A stretch of DNA of 64,000 nucleotides from positions 20,078,693-20,142,692 of the forward strand of contig CAMZMU010000048.1 of the NCBI GenBank assembly GCA_947311845.1, written 5' to 3'. Positions 11,205 to 21,664 of this stretch are shown here, one piece after another (positions within the stretch are counted from its first letter, which is position 1; each line of letters opens with the position of its first letter). Source of the DNA: Poa pratensis (taxonomy: Eukaryota > Streptophyta > Magnoliopsida > Poales > Poaceae). The position numbers and the translations under genes were made by a program. The notes under the pieces are model-generated. The model was not told where the DNA came from. It did not search any database and worked only from the letters and a program-made list of their open reading frames with translations.

Positions 11205-11400
11205 GGTTCCGTAGCCTCCGTTCTTTCTTTCTTCAATTATTGGAATTGGCATTTCACCCGCACAATTCGAATGCAACTAATCAGACATGCACGAAAATTT
11301 AAAATCGAGTCAATTCCATTTCCAACCGTATGCTTATCGCACTATGACAGTTTGAACTTTAAAAAAAGACAGTATGAACGGATTTATAATTTGCGAGTTA
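11205..11400 (-). repeat. Promoter-side paralogous block (matches 20400-20580)
   Basis: In inverse orientation this stretch matches 20400-20580. Shared words include TTCTTTCTTTCTTC, CATTTCACCCGCA, GCAACTAATCAGA, AACCGTATG and CACTATGACAGTTTGAAC. It extends the homology between the dead minus-strand phytocyanin and the plus-strand copy at 20.8 kb to about 0.7 kb upstream of the start codon. Confidence 0.75.
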
Positions 11401-12299
11401 ATTGCACTGGCGGTCACACAACTTGTCATGTATGTGCACTTAAGTCACACATCTGGAAAACTGAATTTTTTGTCACACAACTAAACATTTGGGGCATTTT
11501 GATCAAAACCGGACACGTCATCCGATTTTGGATGAAACTCCAACGTCGTCATTTTAGAACTCCAACGCTTTCTCCAGTTTGAGGCGCTTATTTCTCCAAC
11601 CAACTGTACCAATTTTTCACGTAGCAAGCTGTAGATTCGAGCCCTGACACAAAGTTTTGCGTCGACGCGTATAATTAAGCGCCTACAGGCCGGGATTGCA
11701 AGGCCCAACTGTCGATCGATCGGGAAAAAAAATTCCTAGTGCATGTGGCTAAGCGCCCCATTGTACGTGCCCTAAGGCACTAACGCTGGAGGAGATAATA
11801 ACCGTCCGTTCCACTGAGGCATCACGTTCAGGATCTACCAATATAGGAGCAGAGATGCGGAAAGTCCTTTTGGTTCCCAAGTACCAGTGCCCCTGCCAGT
11901 TTATTTTTTTTTCCTAAAATCATATTTCTGAGTTTAAATTATTATGCAAAAAATCATGCATGTTCTTAATGAAGTATACTATAAGTGTGTAAAATCTAAA
12001 ATGCAAAATCTTTTGTATTATGGGCTACACAAAATGATAAAAGTGAGAAATTTGAAACTATACATTATACGCTATACTCAAATATGTACATTTGTTATTT
12101 TTGTGTAGCTCAAAAGATAAAGTATTTTACATTGCGATTTCCACGATTGTATGATATATCATTAAGAATATGCATGCTTTTTCAGAATTTTTTGAAACTT
12201 TTTAATATAGTTTTTTATTTTTAAAATGATGAGATGCCCATACTTACACGATTGAATCTATAAACTAGCTATCTCAATTAAAAGTTCGAACTGATTGGC
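11401..12299. other. Unclassified repeat-like intergenic sequence
   Basis: 11401-11700 has a non-coding block (CACACAACTTGTCATGTATG, GGACACGTCATCC) typical of dispersed grass repeats. 11757-11775 reads CCCATTGTACGTGCCCTAA, which matches the right end of the MITE at 55.65 kb. 11855-12240 starts GGAAAGTCCTTTTG and has ACACAAAAATGATAAA-like words; a related block in inverse orientation lies at 32200-32500, ending AAAAGGACTTTCC. No gene seen. Confidence 0.4.
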
Positions 12300-12600
12300 T
12301 CGCAGTAGAGAGGTCGGATCCGTGACGTGGAGGAGGTGGTGCGCGGAGTGGCTCGTATTGGGCTGGGCTGGATACAGTGGTGTGGTCCTTTGGGCTCATT
12401 TGACGTGGGCTCGCTTTGAAAGGGCCGTGATTTGCGAAACCCTAGGCTGGCGCCGTGATAAAAGACCCGGAAACAACTCGTACCGTACCGCGGGGGGCTG
12501 CCGCCCCCCGCAACCCCTCCGTGCGGCCGCCACGGATTGGACCCCGCTCTCCTCATCACAAGTCGCCCTTTATCAATATATACGAATTTGGATCACCACA
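12300..12600 (+). other. GC-rich gene-leader-like fragment
   Basis: A GC-rich stretch with GCGAAACCCTAGGCTGGC and GATAAAAGAC resembles the promoter/leader of a housekeeping gene (a telo-box-like AAACCCTA word beside a weak TATA). No downstream coding region is found, so it may be a captured or stranded 5' fragment. Identity unknown. Confidence 0.3.
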
Positions 12601-13170
12601 AAATAACAAAATGGTACTCAATCACTCCTAATGTGTTAGCCATGATAACTGCCTTGTTTACTTCTAGGGCATTTGAGGATTCTGGTGCATTTGAAGTGTA
12701 TTCAAAAGTTTGAAGGGGATTATACCGGTCTAGTTCAAAATCCCTGTACACACACATGCACAAAGTTTCTCGTTTTGTGTAAAATAGAAACATGTCACCA
12801 TTTGAATGCATAGAGTGAGAGAAATGGTCCCACTAAATCCACTCCAATTCGGCATCCGCTTGGGGATAAAAATTGCATCTCTAATAACACAAGGCTAAGT
12901 GTGCTTAGTGGGGAGATTCGGTCGACCTTTTGCCCTTGCGAGATATGTTGATTATATCCTTTTCTGTGCGGTTAGACGGATCGGCATGTCGCTACGATAG
13001 TTATGGGATCCATGTAAATGATCTTGAGCCAATGATGTTTCACACCCGCGCAAAAAGACTCGCACGCTCATGCCATTGTCTCATCCTCTATATATACCCA
13101 TGTACGCGCATGGCCATGCACTTATCTTCTTGTTGTGGTCAAGGTAAAAAATAGTGTGCTAAGAGAAATA
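12601..13170. other. No recognisable feature
   Basis: Mixed-composition intergenic sequence. I see no convincing ORF, repeat boundary or RNA gene. Confidence 0.4.
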
Positions 13171-13179
13171 GCGGGGGCT

Positions 13180-13660
13180 TCCTCCAGATGCTATACACGC
13201 TATAGCGTGCTAATAGTGGGCTATATATAGATATAGCGTTCTGAAAAAACCAGATATAGCTGAAAAATAAACAATTTTAAGAAGAATAAAGAATATAGTC
13301 TAGAAATGGCAGAATAATATATGCATAACCACGTACAAAAAACATTCTCCAATTGTCTACAAGCTTTAAATCAACATCCCACGAGCATTAGTGATGGCAT
13401 CTTTCAATTCAGAAGGGAAACCAGTAGATTGCAGTTCATTATCAAGACAATCAGAAAGGAGTTTCTGTTTCTTCTTAAGGTGAAACTCGGTGCTTTTCGC
13501 CGATAGGCTGGAAAAATAAAATGACGCGCTAAAGTTATGACTTTTTAGTGTCATATAGCATGCTATTTCGTGAATAACCCTGTAGCGCGCAAAAGTGGTA
13601 AATTTTGGCATGGACCCTCCATATATGCTATAGCGTGCTATTAGCGAAGAAATATCGTAC
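13180..13660. mobile_element. hAT-like non-autonomous element remnant (TATAGCGTGCTA words)
   Basis: Both ends contain CTATAGCGTGCTA(A/T) words in inverse or direct form (13197-13215 and 13627-13645), and the interior has TATAGC/GCGCTA subterminal motifs. These resemble the AATAGC...GGCTATAGC words of the better preserved hAT-type element at 54887-55380. No clear 8-bp target duplication was found, so only family likeness is claimed. Confidence 0.4.
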
Positions 13661-14014
13661 TATTCTTTTCCATGGGTCAAACCCGAAACTAGGTGAGCGC
13701 TAAGCGCAAGCCTGTTCCCACAATAGCTAATTGCACTTCCGACCCCTCGTCGCCCCAGTAATAGGCTTCTAGCCTTCACACCGCTGACTCTACCTATAAC
13801 ACACATACTTTCCACTTCAAGAAGCAGGCGAACTCCTGAGAGCCTTCATCGGCTGTGCGATCACTAGAGCCGTCATGGGGCACCCTGTCTTCATCGAGTC
13901 CAGCAAGGGAATGCAATGATGTCATTGCACAAGCCAATGATGTTGGACGTCCACATATCGACTATGGCCAAGTGGTGGGTATGTGCACCACCAAGATCAA
14001 GATTAAAGGCCGAC
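13661..14014. other. No recognisable gene
   Basis: Contains a short GC-balanced stretch with a 90-codon open frame from 13855, without family features. A 23-base C run lies just beyond it at 14051-14073. Confidence 0.35.
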
Positions 14015-14202
14015 ACTGGCGGAGCTATGTACAAGTGAGGGGGGCCACCGCCCCCCCCCCCCCCCCCCCCCCAACCCAATTTTTTGGGCTAACTACTCTA
14101 CATAATCTAGGTCTAGGTAGATGTTAAAAGGCCAAATGGCCTCCTAGCCAGCCATTTATGTCCACGCAGCCACCCCAAGAATTTTCGGTAAGCTCCGCCA
14201 CA
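14015..14202. mobile_element. Small TIR element with TGGCGGAGCT ends and a poly-C tract
   Basis: TGGCGGAGCT (14017-14026) and AGCTCCGCCA (14191-14200) form a perfect 10-bp terminal inverted repeat around about 165 bp that includes a C-tract of more than 20. The size and termini suggest a miniature DNA transposon. The target duplication is not clear. Confidence 0.6.
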
Positions 14203-14469
14203 AAAGGTCGGCATAGCACCAATTGCTCTAGCGTGGTACGCTCATAAGACGGATGACATGTCTCTAAGAAACCTTGGAAAAAAAACATGCTTGATATTTT
14301 CGGAAAGGCGGAAATACGAATACACCATCATATTGGTAAATGAGGGAGTAGGCGCCCATAGTAAATCATGTCAATTTTCAGCAGGTTCAAAATGGTTTTC
14401 TTTTTCAATAATTTACGTTTTCTTCTTCTTATTTACATCGGGTGTCATAGAAAGTTAATATGTCTCGTA

Positions 14470-14720
14470 CTGCCTCCATTAATAAAACAAGACATATATT
14501 TTTAATCAAGAGTTAAAAGAGTGTAACTTTGACCGATCATATGATAAAAACACAATATTTTACAAGATTTAATAAACATAATATGAAAATATATTCTATG
14601 ATGAGTATATTTATATTGACTTGGTATTTAAATGTTCGTATTTTTGTTTAAAAAATTGATCAAACTTATTATTCGTTGACCTTTGACTAAATTTACGTGC
14701 CTTCTTTTGAGGAATGGAGA
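14470..14720. mobile_element. Degenerate Stowaway-type MITE
   Basis: A 251-bp AT-rich element flanked by TA on both sides (14468-14469, 14721-14722). The left end reads CTGCCTCCATTAATAAAAC and the inverse of the right end CTCCATTCCTCAAAAGAAGG. The interior is non-coding. Confidence 0.7.
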
Positions 14721-15130
14721 TACTGTCAACCTGTCATAGTCCGAGAAATGCGTGGTTCGGAATGGAATTGACTCGGTTCTATATTTGTGTTGGAATAGTT
14801 AGTAGGAATATAATCGAACTGCGCGTATGTGAAATGTGGAATATCGGTGGCAAAATTCGGTAGATCTGCCGTTGGAAAGATCACAGCAGGTTCAGAGTAC
14901 AGCTTGCCTGGGCGCCCGGCGCGTGGTGTGGTCGGTTACCAGATCGAGTTCGAGGCTTCGAGCTTCCATGTGGCTCAGTGACTCGACAAAGCGAGACTAC
15001 GAGAGGACGCGCCAATGCCGCCTCGATCTTAACTCTACATCGATGACACCGAGAGAGCTGCTCGTCCTTGTTCCAAGCTAGCCAATAGCCACCGGGCGGC
15101 TCCATCAACCTACGCACCACGAACCGCGAC

Positions 15131-15139
15131 GCGATATAT
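15131..15139 (+). promoter_or_regulatory. TATA box of phytocyanin gene 1
   Basis: GCGATATATG lies about 80 bp upstream of the ATG at 15213. The same position in the paralogue at 20.8 kb reads GCGATATATAG, and the inverted dead copy carries it too. Upstream, GCTAGCCAA-AGCCACCGGG-CGGCTCCA is conserved in all three. Confidence 0.6.
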
Positions 15140-15212
15140 GCAGGACGGAACGCGTAGGCCACCCACAGCGTCAAAGAACAACCACCACCACACCTCCACG
15201 GCTCCACCCACA

Positions 15213-15679
15213 ATGGCTCCTCGTGCGATCACGCTGCTCGCCGCCATGGCCGTCGTCGTCGCCGTGGCCGCTCTGCTCCCGGCGACGGCCTCGGCGGCGT
15301 CGTACATGGTCGGGGACGGCTCCGGGTGGGATCTCGGGATCGACTACCGCGCCTGGGCCGACGGCAAGAAGTTCAGCGTCGGCGACACACTCGGTACGTC
15401 CGTGGCAGCAACCATTTGGGTCTGTGTGGCATAGCTGAACGCCTCAAACTAATCGATTTTGCGCTTGCAGAGTTCATGTACTCGACGGAGGAGGGTGGCC
15501 ACGACGTGGTGCTTGTGGACGAGCGCAGCTTCGCGTCCTGCTCCGTGCCGAGCAACGCGCCGACGCTGACCACCGGCGACGACAAGGTGTCGCTGACGAG
15601 GGCTGGGAAGTGGTTCTTCATCTGCGGCGTCGAGGGCCACTGCCAGGGCGGCATGAAGCTCGCCGTCAACGTCCACTGA
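15213..15679 (+). CDS. Phytocyanin (plantacyanin/basic blue protein-like), 2 exons
   Basis: A small secreted blue copper protein, presumably an apoplastic electron carrier or signalling protein as for plantacyanins. Exon 1 is 15213-15393 and exon 2 is 15471-15679. The phase-1 intron (GTACGT...TTGCAG) sits at the position usual for phytocyanins, after GDTL. The protein is 129 aa. Residues 1-28 form a signal peptide rich in Ala/Val/Leu, and the mature part begins near SYMVGDGSGW. Type-1 copper ligands are visible: H71 (GGHDVV), C112 (FICGV), H117 and M122 (HCQGGM). C84 and C118 form the expected disulfide. There is no Pro-rich or GPI tail, so it fits the plantacyanin subclass. All key residues are present and the gene looks functional. 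It is repeated at 20.8 kb and, inverted, at 8.9-10.9 kb. Confidence 0.92.
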
Positions 15680-16030
15680 TCCACTCACTGGATCTCTGTC
15701 GTAGGTCCATGCTCTTGTCTGGTTGTTCGATGGTGAGCCTTCAGCCCTTCACGCTTCAGTGTTTCCATGTAGCATCACGCACTTCGAGCTACTTCCGTTA
15801 CTGCCTCGGTTTGTCCGTTGAATTCGACTTCTTATCAGACATTTGTGAAACTTCATAATTTATATTCGGATTTGTATTTCTCGCCATGTTTTACTCATAC
15901 CAGATTAAGCGCCATATCCTCGCACACTATCAAGTTTAACTCTTTAAGTATCAGGAGGAATTTGAACTTTGTGTCACCTTTAGTTTGTGTGCACTTGACT
16001 GCAAGAGGAATGTAATTTGCGTGTGTTTGT
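15680..16030 (+). other. 3' flank of phytocyanin 1, conserved with the 20.8-kb copy
   Basis: The downstream 350 bp aligns with 21300-21665 (shared words include GCTTCAGTGTTTCCA/GCTTCAGCGTTTCCA, CTCGGTTT, GACTTCTT/GCACTTCTT, GTGTGCACTTGACT). This marks the right edge of the phytocyanin part of the segmental duplication. Confidence 0.7.
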
Positions 16031-16429
16031 ATTGGTTGTAAGCGATTTCGCAGCTGTAGATATTCGATATTGTCTTGCGGTCAACTAAACCAGACTCCCT
16101 CTACGAACCAACATATGGTTGGATTATAAGGTCATGTTTCTTTTTAATCTAGGGATATACCCCGAGCTTCATTAACGAGACTCAAATGGTTTTAGAGCTA
16201 CATCATCGATGTGTTCAAGTTATTCTTTTTGCTTCATCACAGAAACAAAAGTTTTTTATTATAAGGTCATGCATAATGCAAAATGCTTAATGAGTTACTT
16301 ATAAAAAATAAACCGGTTTATTAGTTAGCATTGGTGTTTATTTTTATACTAATAATGCTTAATTAAGAACCTCTATATGTATAAATACGCGATAGTGCTT
16401 AAGTATTTTTTTTTTCATAAACACGTTGC

Positions 16430-16690
16430 TTTGTACATCCTTAGGGTTGTTGTGCTCTCAGCCCATCGACCAATCCCAGATTTAATGTGCTATGTGTCTC
16501 ACTCAGAGGAAGTGTTCTCGGTGGAAGACGATGCTCCCATGAATAACGAGGTGTCTGTGATAACTTCGTTAATCTTGAATCTCCATGATTCCGATTTTTG
16601 GTAGGAGTGTGTGCGGTGATGCTGACGATGTGCTTTGTATATGCGTGTTTGTGCCCGGTGTTTCTCAAAAAAGAAAATGAAATCATATTA
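16430..16690 (+). mobile_element. Possible non-LTR retroposon 3' tail
   Basis: The stretch contains GAGGTGTCTGTGATAACTTC, GTTAATCTTGAATCTCC and a GTGTGTGCGGTG...GTGCCC tail ending CTCAAAAAAGAAAATG. A related stretch sits at 22400-22590. Such GT-rich tails before an A-run are common at the 3' ends of short retroposons in grasses. The 5' end was not delimited. Confidence 0.35.
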
Positions 16691-16699
16691 CACAATACA

Positions 16700-18209
16700 T
16701 TAAAATGGAACTCCTCGATTAAACATTAGGTTTTGGCCAAACCACGTAACTCTGGAAATTGGTTGCAATGCACAAGGGCACAATAAAAAACACTTGATTG
16801 CGATAATTGCTTGATAGCTAGCATCCTTTTAATATACTCTATGTCAACTATTTCTAAATTTGCATGTTTGGTTAATTAAAAAGAAGATTGTTGCGTAGAT
16901 AATTGCCGAAAACCAATACTTATATTTAGGCTCAAGCCCACTTGATGTCCATAAAATATTGCCCAAACCCACTCTCGCTAAACAATGCCACAAACACAAC
17001 AACCATGACGATCGTACACACACAAACCTATAGGGTACTCGCTCTGTCGAAATAGCCGACCTCCCACGACTGACAAAGCAAAAAAGTTGCTACTATGGGA
17101 GGAGCAAACCAAGAATGCTGCATTGCATAACACTGATTAATTGAGAGAAGCATAATTCAAAACTACATTGTAAAGGTTATGGTGGGACTACTTTGTATTT
17201 ACAAGAGGAATATGAAAAAGTCCCATGTCTACTTCTCCCATAGTAGTCTTAGCGTCTTTCCTCTGATATTATTGGAGGTCGTCTGGTTTTGGCGGAGTGG
17301 TGTATGGGCTCGTTCATTGTTGGTTATGTTTGTATGCGTGTGGGGATATGGGCTTGACCTGGGTTTTATCATCTTTCTCTCGGTTTTTAGTTAATTTACT
17401 CGGGACTCTCATTTTCCTAACTAATTAGATATTGAGATAGGTAAAGCTATTGACTCGTTTCGGGGAAAAAAAACTTGGCGAGTAGGTAAAATACGATTTC
17501 CTACCATTGTTTTCTGACCAAGGTTTATATTTTTGCTAACAAAATAATTTTGACCTCAACGAAATATCACAAATTTTGGATTTCGACCTATCAAGATCCA
17601 CAAAATTTTAGCAAACTTTGATGTAATTTAAATTTGTCCTAAATTTTTTAGGTTACAAATATTTTGGTCGCCGCCGAAGTTACCATTTTTTCGGGAATTA
17701 TGTCGAAATTTCTGATCCTGAATCCAGCCCATGATGCAGTCAACCTTCTTATAAGTCAGCCTCAGAAGACATGGGTGACTTCTTTTGGCCTTATAAGCCA
17801 GCTTCTAGGTTCCCCACAGCAGAAGCGTAAAAGAAGTCTCTTGCTTATTTTGACCGAGAAGCCTACCAGAAGCCACCCAGTGCAATTTGGAGTAACTCCT
17901 TGCGACCAAAATTAGGACTATAAGAGAGTAAGAGACAATAATCAAGTCCAACAACAGGTTTTTATTATCATCTGCCTTTTCATTTATATCCCATTTCGTA
18001 CTATAAAATTCATACTAATTCGTTTTACTTAATGCACATATAAACTTAGGCGCATTAGAGACATCTCACAACTCAATCCTGTAAATAAGTCAAACCTTTA
18101 GAAACTTAAAAGAAGCCTCCAATCAGTTTCTATTTCCCAACATAGTTTTTCCCTACCGAAACTCATAAGCTGGAAGATGGATTATGAATAAGCTTAAGTC
18201 TAAATCTTA
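16700..18209. other. Intergenic spacer, no gene recognised
   Basis: AT-rich, without coding signal. 17480-17720 has TTTTGGTCG/GAAATTTC-type repeat words. The phrase CTGAATCCAGCCCATGATGC (17717-17736) recurs with one change near 22138-22157, indicating that part of this spacer belongs to the duplicated unit. Confidence 0.4.
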
Positions 18210-18517
18210 GTTTGGCAGCAAAGTATTTTTTAATTATTCAATAAATATCACAGTTTATAAAAATATTGCAGTATTAAATAATTTAATATGTTTGGACGCA
18301 GTGAATACTGTGGTTTAAAAAACTGAAATATTGTTCAAAACTTCATTTTTTTTTTTTGCTGTATTGGAAACTTTAGTCCTGACCTGTGACATATTAAAGT
18401 ATTAATACTGCAGTATATATTAACGGCCAAATACATCAAAATATTTGAAAAAGTGCCATAATTTAAGAAACCATAGTATTATTGAAATACTATAAAAAAT
18501 ACTCTGATACGGCCTAG
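18210..18517. mobile_element. AT-rich MITE with AGTATTTTTTA inverted ends
   Basis: The left end GTTTGGCAGCAAAGTATTTT and the inverse of the right end GGCCGTATCAGAGTATTTTT align for about 50 bp with further shared TTCAATA words. The element ends directly upstream of the conserved promoter of the A20 gene. A related block with CCATGGTTTC words lies near 39550-39690. Confidence 0.5.
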
Positions 18518-18900
18518 CCATGAAACCGTCTAGCGCTGGCTTCGAATCCACGCATATCGATGACGACGACGCCGCTACCCGTAAACCGCGTGTCCGCGTC
18601 CAGTTCCACGACCACTGCGCCAGGCTATGTTGCGTACGATCGACGAGCCGACGTCGGTCGGTTTCCGTCACGCGGTCCGGCTTAACTTGGCCGATCGTGT
18701 CGGACTCGAAACCGCCTCGTCTCCGACCTTTGCCCGGCCGATAAAAGGCACTTCACCATCAGCCCAGTACCCACACTAGCTAAACGCAGACTCGCCGAGA
18801 TCCTCATTGTGCCGCCCGCCGATCAAGCACGTCCCGGCGGCGCCCAAGCAGACACGCCCGTACGTCGTGTTCGTTCGATTCGAGGAGGAGCTAGCCAGCC

Positions 18901-19203
18901 ATGGCGCACCACGGCTCCGCGACGGCGACTGCCCTGAAGCACAAGAGCCCCGAGCCCGCGGCGGAGGAGACGGCCGGCATGTGCGTAAACCACTGCGGCT
19001 TCCACGGCGCCGCCGCCGTCGTCAACATGTGCTCCAAGTGCTACCGCGAACACGTCGCCGCCGCCTCAGACACCACGGCCAAGACCAGCGTCTTCATCGC
19101 CCCTGTTGCAGGCTCCACCGCGCCACCTTGGGTAGTCTTCGCCCCTCCCCAGCGACCTCTGGCCAGAGCAAGTCGCCGCCTCTCCGACGTCCCGACCAGC
19201 TGA
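18901..19203 (+). CDS. A20-type zinc-finger protein lacking AN1 (truncated stress-associated protein)
   Basis: A 100-aa frame whose N-terminal half is a clear paralogue of the SAP gene at 22971. The A20 zinc finger has C28, C32, C44 and C47 in the usual C-x3-C-x11-C-x2-C spacing. A20/AN1 proteins of plants are ubiquitin-binding stress regulators. After the linker (VFIAP...STAPP) similarity to the second copy stops, and the last ~25 residues are unrelated Pro/Arg-rich sequence; the AN1 finger is missing. The promoter (18520-18900) is homologous to 22620-22970. It could be a functional A20-only protein or a 3'-truncated pseudogene; I lean to truncation. Confidence 0.65.
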   Translation: MAHHGSATATALKHKSPEPAAEETAGMCVNHCGFHGAAAVVNMCSKCYREHVAAASDTTAKTSVFIAPVAGSTAPPWVVFAPPQRPLARASRRLSDVPTS

Positions 19204-19883
19204 GGTGCTCCCCGCAACTTTTCTGATATGTGCTATTTGTTGCCATGGATACATGGGAAAATCAGAAAAGTTCAGAGTTTCAATGTCACGGGGTGTTTCA
19301 ACTCCGCTTCAGGATGTGCACTCATGCAAACTTGGATTCTCAAAAAAGTTGAAGTTTGTGAGTCATCAGGCCGAGCACCTCTGCTCTTTTTCATTTCATT
19401 ATTTCCCTAATTTGAGAATTGAGATGCGAGCTGAGCGTTCATACATGTACTTCAGTGTAAAGAGAGTGACGACAGCTCTGCAGTTTAACATTAATGCCAA
19501 AAATTGTGATTTTGCTGCTGTTGTTGCTACTACCGCATAGGACTATGTATTATGTAATGTGATGATTTTTAGTCAGTGTTGTGTAGTTGATGCACAACAG
19601 ATTGAGATATAACTTCTTTTGAACCATGAATCGTGCAATGTTATTGTACCTGCTTTTCTTGGGAAAAAACTTGCAATACTTTGATAACCTTTATTTTATT
19701 TGACATGTTCCCAAGTATAAAGACACCTTGTTCCTACTAAGTAATATTTAGTATTTCATGACGTTTGTAAATTAGAAAGATTGTATATCACGGTACTTTC
19801 TCTTTCCGCTACAGGAGCCCATGGAGAAGATATATGTAGGTTATCTTATGAGTAAAGATCGTATATCACGGGAAATCCACTTC
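19204..19883. other. 3' flank of the short A20 gene, nothing recognised
   Basis: Contains an open frame of 111 codons (19205-19540) without family features, then AT-rich sequence. No repeat borders are recognised. Confidence 0.4.
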
Positions 19884-20227
19884 GGCTCATAGGTGCATCT
19901 ACACACACTACCCAAAAAGCGAATTTGAAAATGTCAAAAAAATTCAAACAAAAATTTCGGGTGTATGTATGAACACTCTATGTTCTTACAAAAAAAAGTC
20001 GGGATGAAAAGACATTTTGTGTGGCCGGTGTAAAAAAGACAAATCCCCGGTGTTCAAAAATGCCTCTGCAGGTAACTTTTTTTTTTCTCTTTTCTATACC
20101 GGTCACACAAAATGTGTTTTAGACATTTTTCATATGAACACCCAAATTTTTTGTTTAATTTTTTTTAACATTTTAAAATGCGGTAAAAATGCATTTTGCA
20201 CAACGGGGTCATCTGCACCCGTGAGCC
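19884..20227. mobile_element. 344-bp inverted-repeat element (same family as 49.8 kb)
   Basis: The ends GGCTCATAGGTGCATCTAC and the inverse of the right end GGCTCACGGGTGCAGATGAC pair. The interior is a weak foldback with ACATTTTGTGTG/CACACAAAATGTG arms. A second copy is at 49802-50114. Superfamily unassigned. Confidence 0.55.
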
Positions 20228-20329
20228 AAAACATCAGCACCCGTGAGGCAAAACATCATGTCCATATCCGTATATCACAGTACTTTCACACGATATAACA
20301 ATTGTATGAGCAATGATGCTGAAATATTT

Positions 20330-20368
20330 CTTGGGTTGCTCCGTAGTAACGCACGGGCATTTAGCTAG
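20330..20368 (+). mobile_element. Helitron-like 3' terminus (CTAG|T)
   Basis: AACGCACGGGCATTTAGCTAG followed by T resembles the 3' end of a group of grass Helitrons, with a small GC-rich stem ~10 bp before a terminal CTAG. Homology to the other phytocyanin copies starts about 30 bp to the right. The 5' end was not found. Confidence 0.3.
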
Positions 20369-20761
20369 TAAGTGTAATAGTGCAGTATCCTTCTCCAAAA
20401 CTCTAAATCAGTTCAAACTGTCATAGTGGGATAAACATACGGTTCGAGACGAAATTGAGTCGATTTTTAAATTTGCGTACATTTCTGATTAGTTGCAATC
20501 GAACTTTGCGGGTGAAATGGCTAAATGAGGGATACCGGTGAACGGTGATCCATGTCAGTTCCGATAATCGAAGAAAGAAAGGACGGATGGATCTATTATA
20601 TCTCATCCAGCCGTAAAACTACAGGAATTTTGTTGAAGCGGTGCTTAAAACTCTGCTGCATCGACGGTACCGCGAGCTGCTTGTCCTGTTCCTCTGTTCG
20701 AACCTAGCCAAAGCCATCGGGCGGCTCCACCAAGCTACGCAGGCACCACGGGCTGGCATGC

Positions 20762-20770
20762 GATATATAG
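20762..20770 (+). promoter_or_regulatory. TATA box of phytocyanin copy 2
   Basis: GATATATAG about 48 bp before the ATG at 20810, in the same conserved context as in the 15.2-kb gene. Confidence 0.6.
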
Positions 20771-20809
20771 GGCACATCGCAGGCCGCAAACCACCCCACC
20801 CTGCTCCCG

Positions 20810-21284
20810 ATGGCTTCTCGCGCGATCACGCTCCTCGCCACCATGGCCGTCGTCGTTGCCCTGTCCGCTCTGCTCCCGGCGACGGCCTCCGCGGCGACGT
20901 ACACGGTCGGCGAAGGCTCCGGGTGGGACCTGGGGATCGACTACCGCGCCTGGGCTGACGGCAAGAAGTTCAGCGTCGGCGACACGCTCGGTATGTTCGT
21001 GGCAGCAACCATTTGAATCTGTCTGGCATTGAGATGGACGCCTGAGCTAATCGACATTGCGCGTGCAGAGTTCTTGTACTCGTTTGGAGAGGGCGAGCAC
21101 GACGTGGTGGTGGCGGACGAGCGGAGCTTCGCGTCCTGCTCCGCGCCGAGCAACGCGCCGACGTTGACCACCGGCGACGACAAGGTGTTGCTGAATGCTG
21201 ACGCATGCCGGGATGTGGTACTCCTTCTGCGGCGTCACGGAGCACTGCCAGGTTGGCATGAAGCTTGCCGTCGACGTCCGCTGA
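20810..21284 (+). pseudogene. Phytocyanin copy 2, broken by a 7-bp tandem duplication
   Basis: A close paralogue of the 15.2-kb gene. Exon 1 is 20810-20990 (signal peptide, then TYTVGEGSGWDLGIDY and FSVGDTL). The intron runs 20991-21068 (GTATGT...GTGCAG). Exon 2 is 21069-21284, starting EFLYS and carrying the first copper ligand in GEHDVVV. In exon 2 the heptamer TGCTGAA/TGCTGAC occurs twice in a row (21189-21202), where the paralogue has it once. The extra 7 bp shift the frame just before the Cys-His-Met ligand region. Downstream, the ligand-bearing sequence and stop are intact in the shifted frame, so the lesion is recent and single. As read, the protein lacks three of its four copper ligands. 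Confidence 0.88.
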
Positions 21285-21664
21285 TTCATTCACTGGATGT
21301 GTGTCCTTGCTCATTCCAGCGTGATACTCCGGGTCATATCTTTTTTTCAATAATGTGGTCTCTGCAGTGGTGTATACTCTTGGTCTAGTTGCTTGACCGT
21401 CAGCATTCACGCTTCAGCGTTTCCAATCCAGCTCCAGCTGCTTCAGTTCCTGGCTCGGTTTTTCCTTAGAATTGCACTTCTTCCGGGCATTTGTGTGACA
21501 CCTTTTCGAATATTTGACAGGATTGTATTTGCTGTACCAGAGTTACGAGCTATGGATCAAAACATTATTAAAGTTTAAGTATTGGAACAAATTTAAATGG
21601 TGTCATCACACTGGTTCGTGTGCACTTGACTACTAATGGAATTTAATTTAGGTGTGTTTCCATT

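Noticed and set aside
11172..11582. 136-codon frame crossing a Stowaway end
   Set aside because: Starts inside the MITE and continues through non-coding paralogous promoter sequence; not a gene.
14051..14073. Poly-C tract (and G/C runs at 8822, 9194, 27935) as functional elements
   Set aside because: Homopolymer runs inside transposon-like sequence; probably slippage and possibly inaccurate in length.
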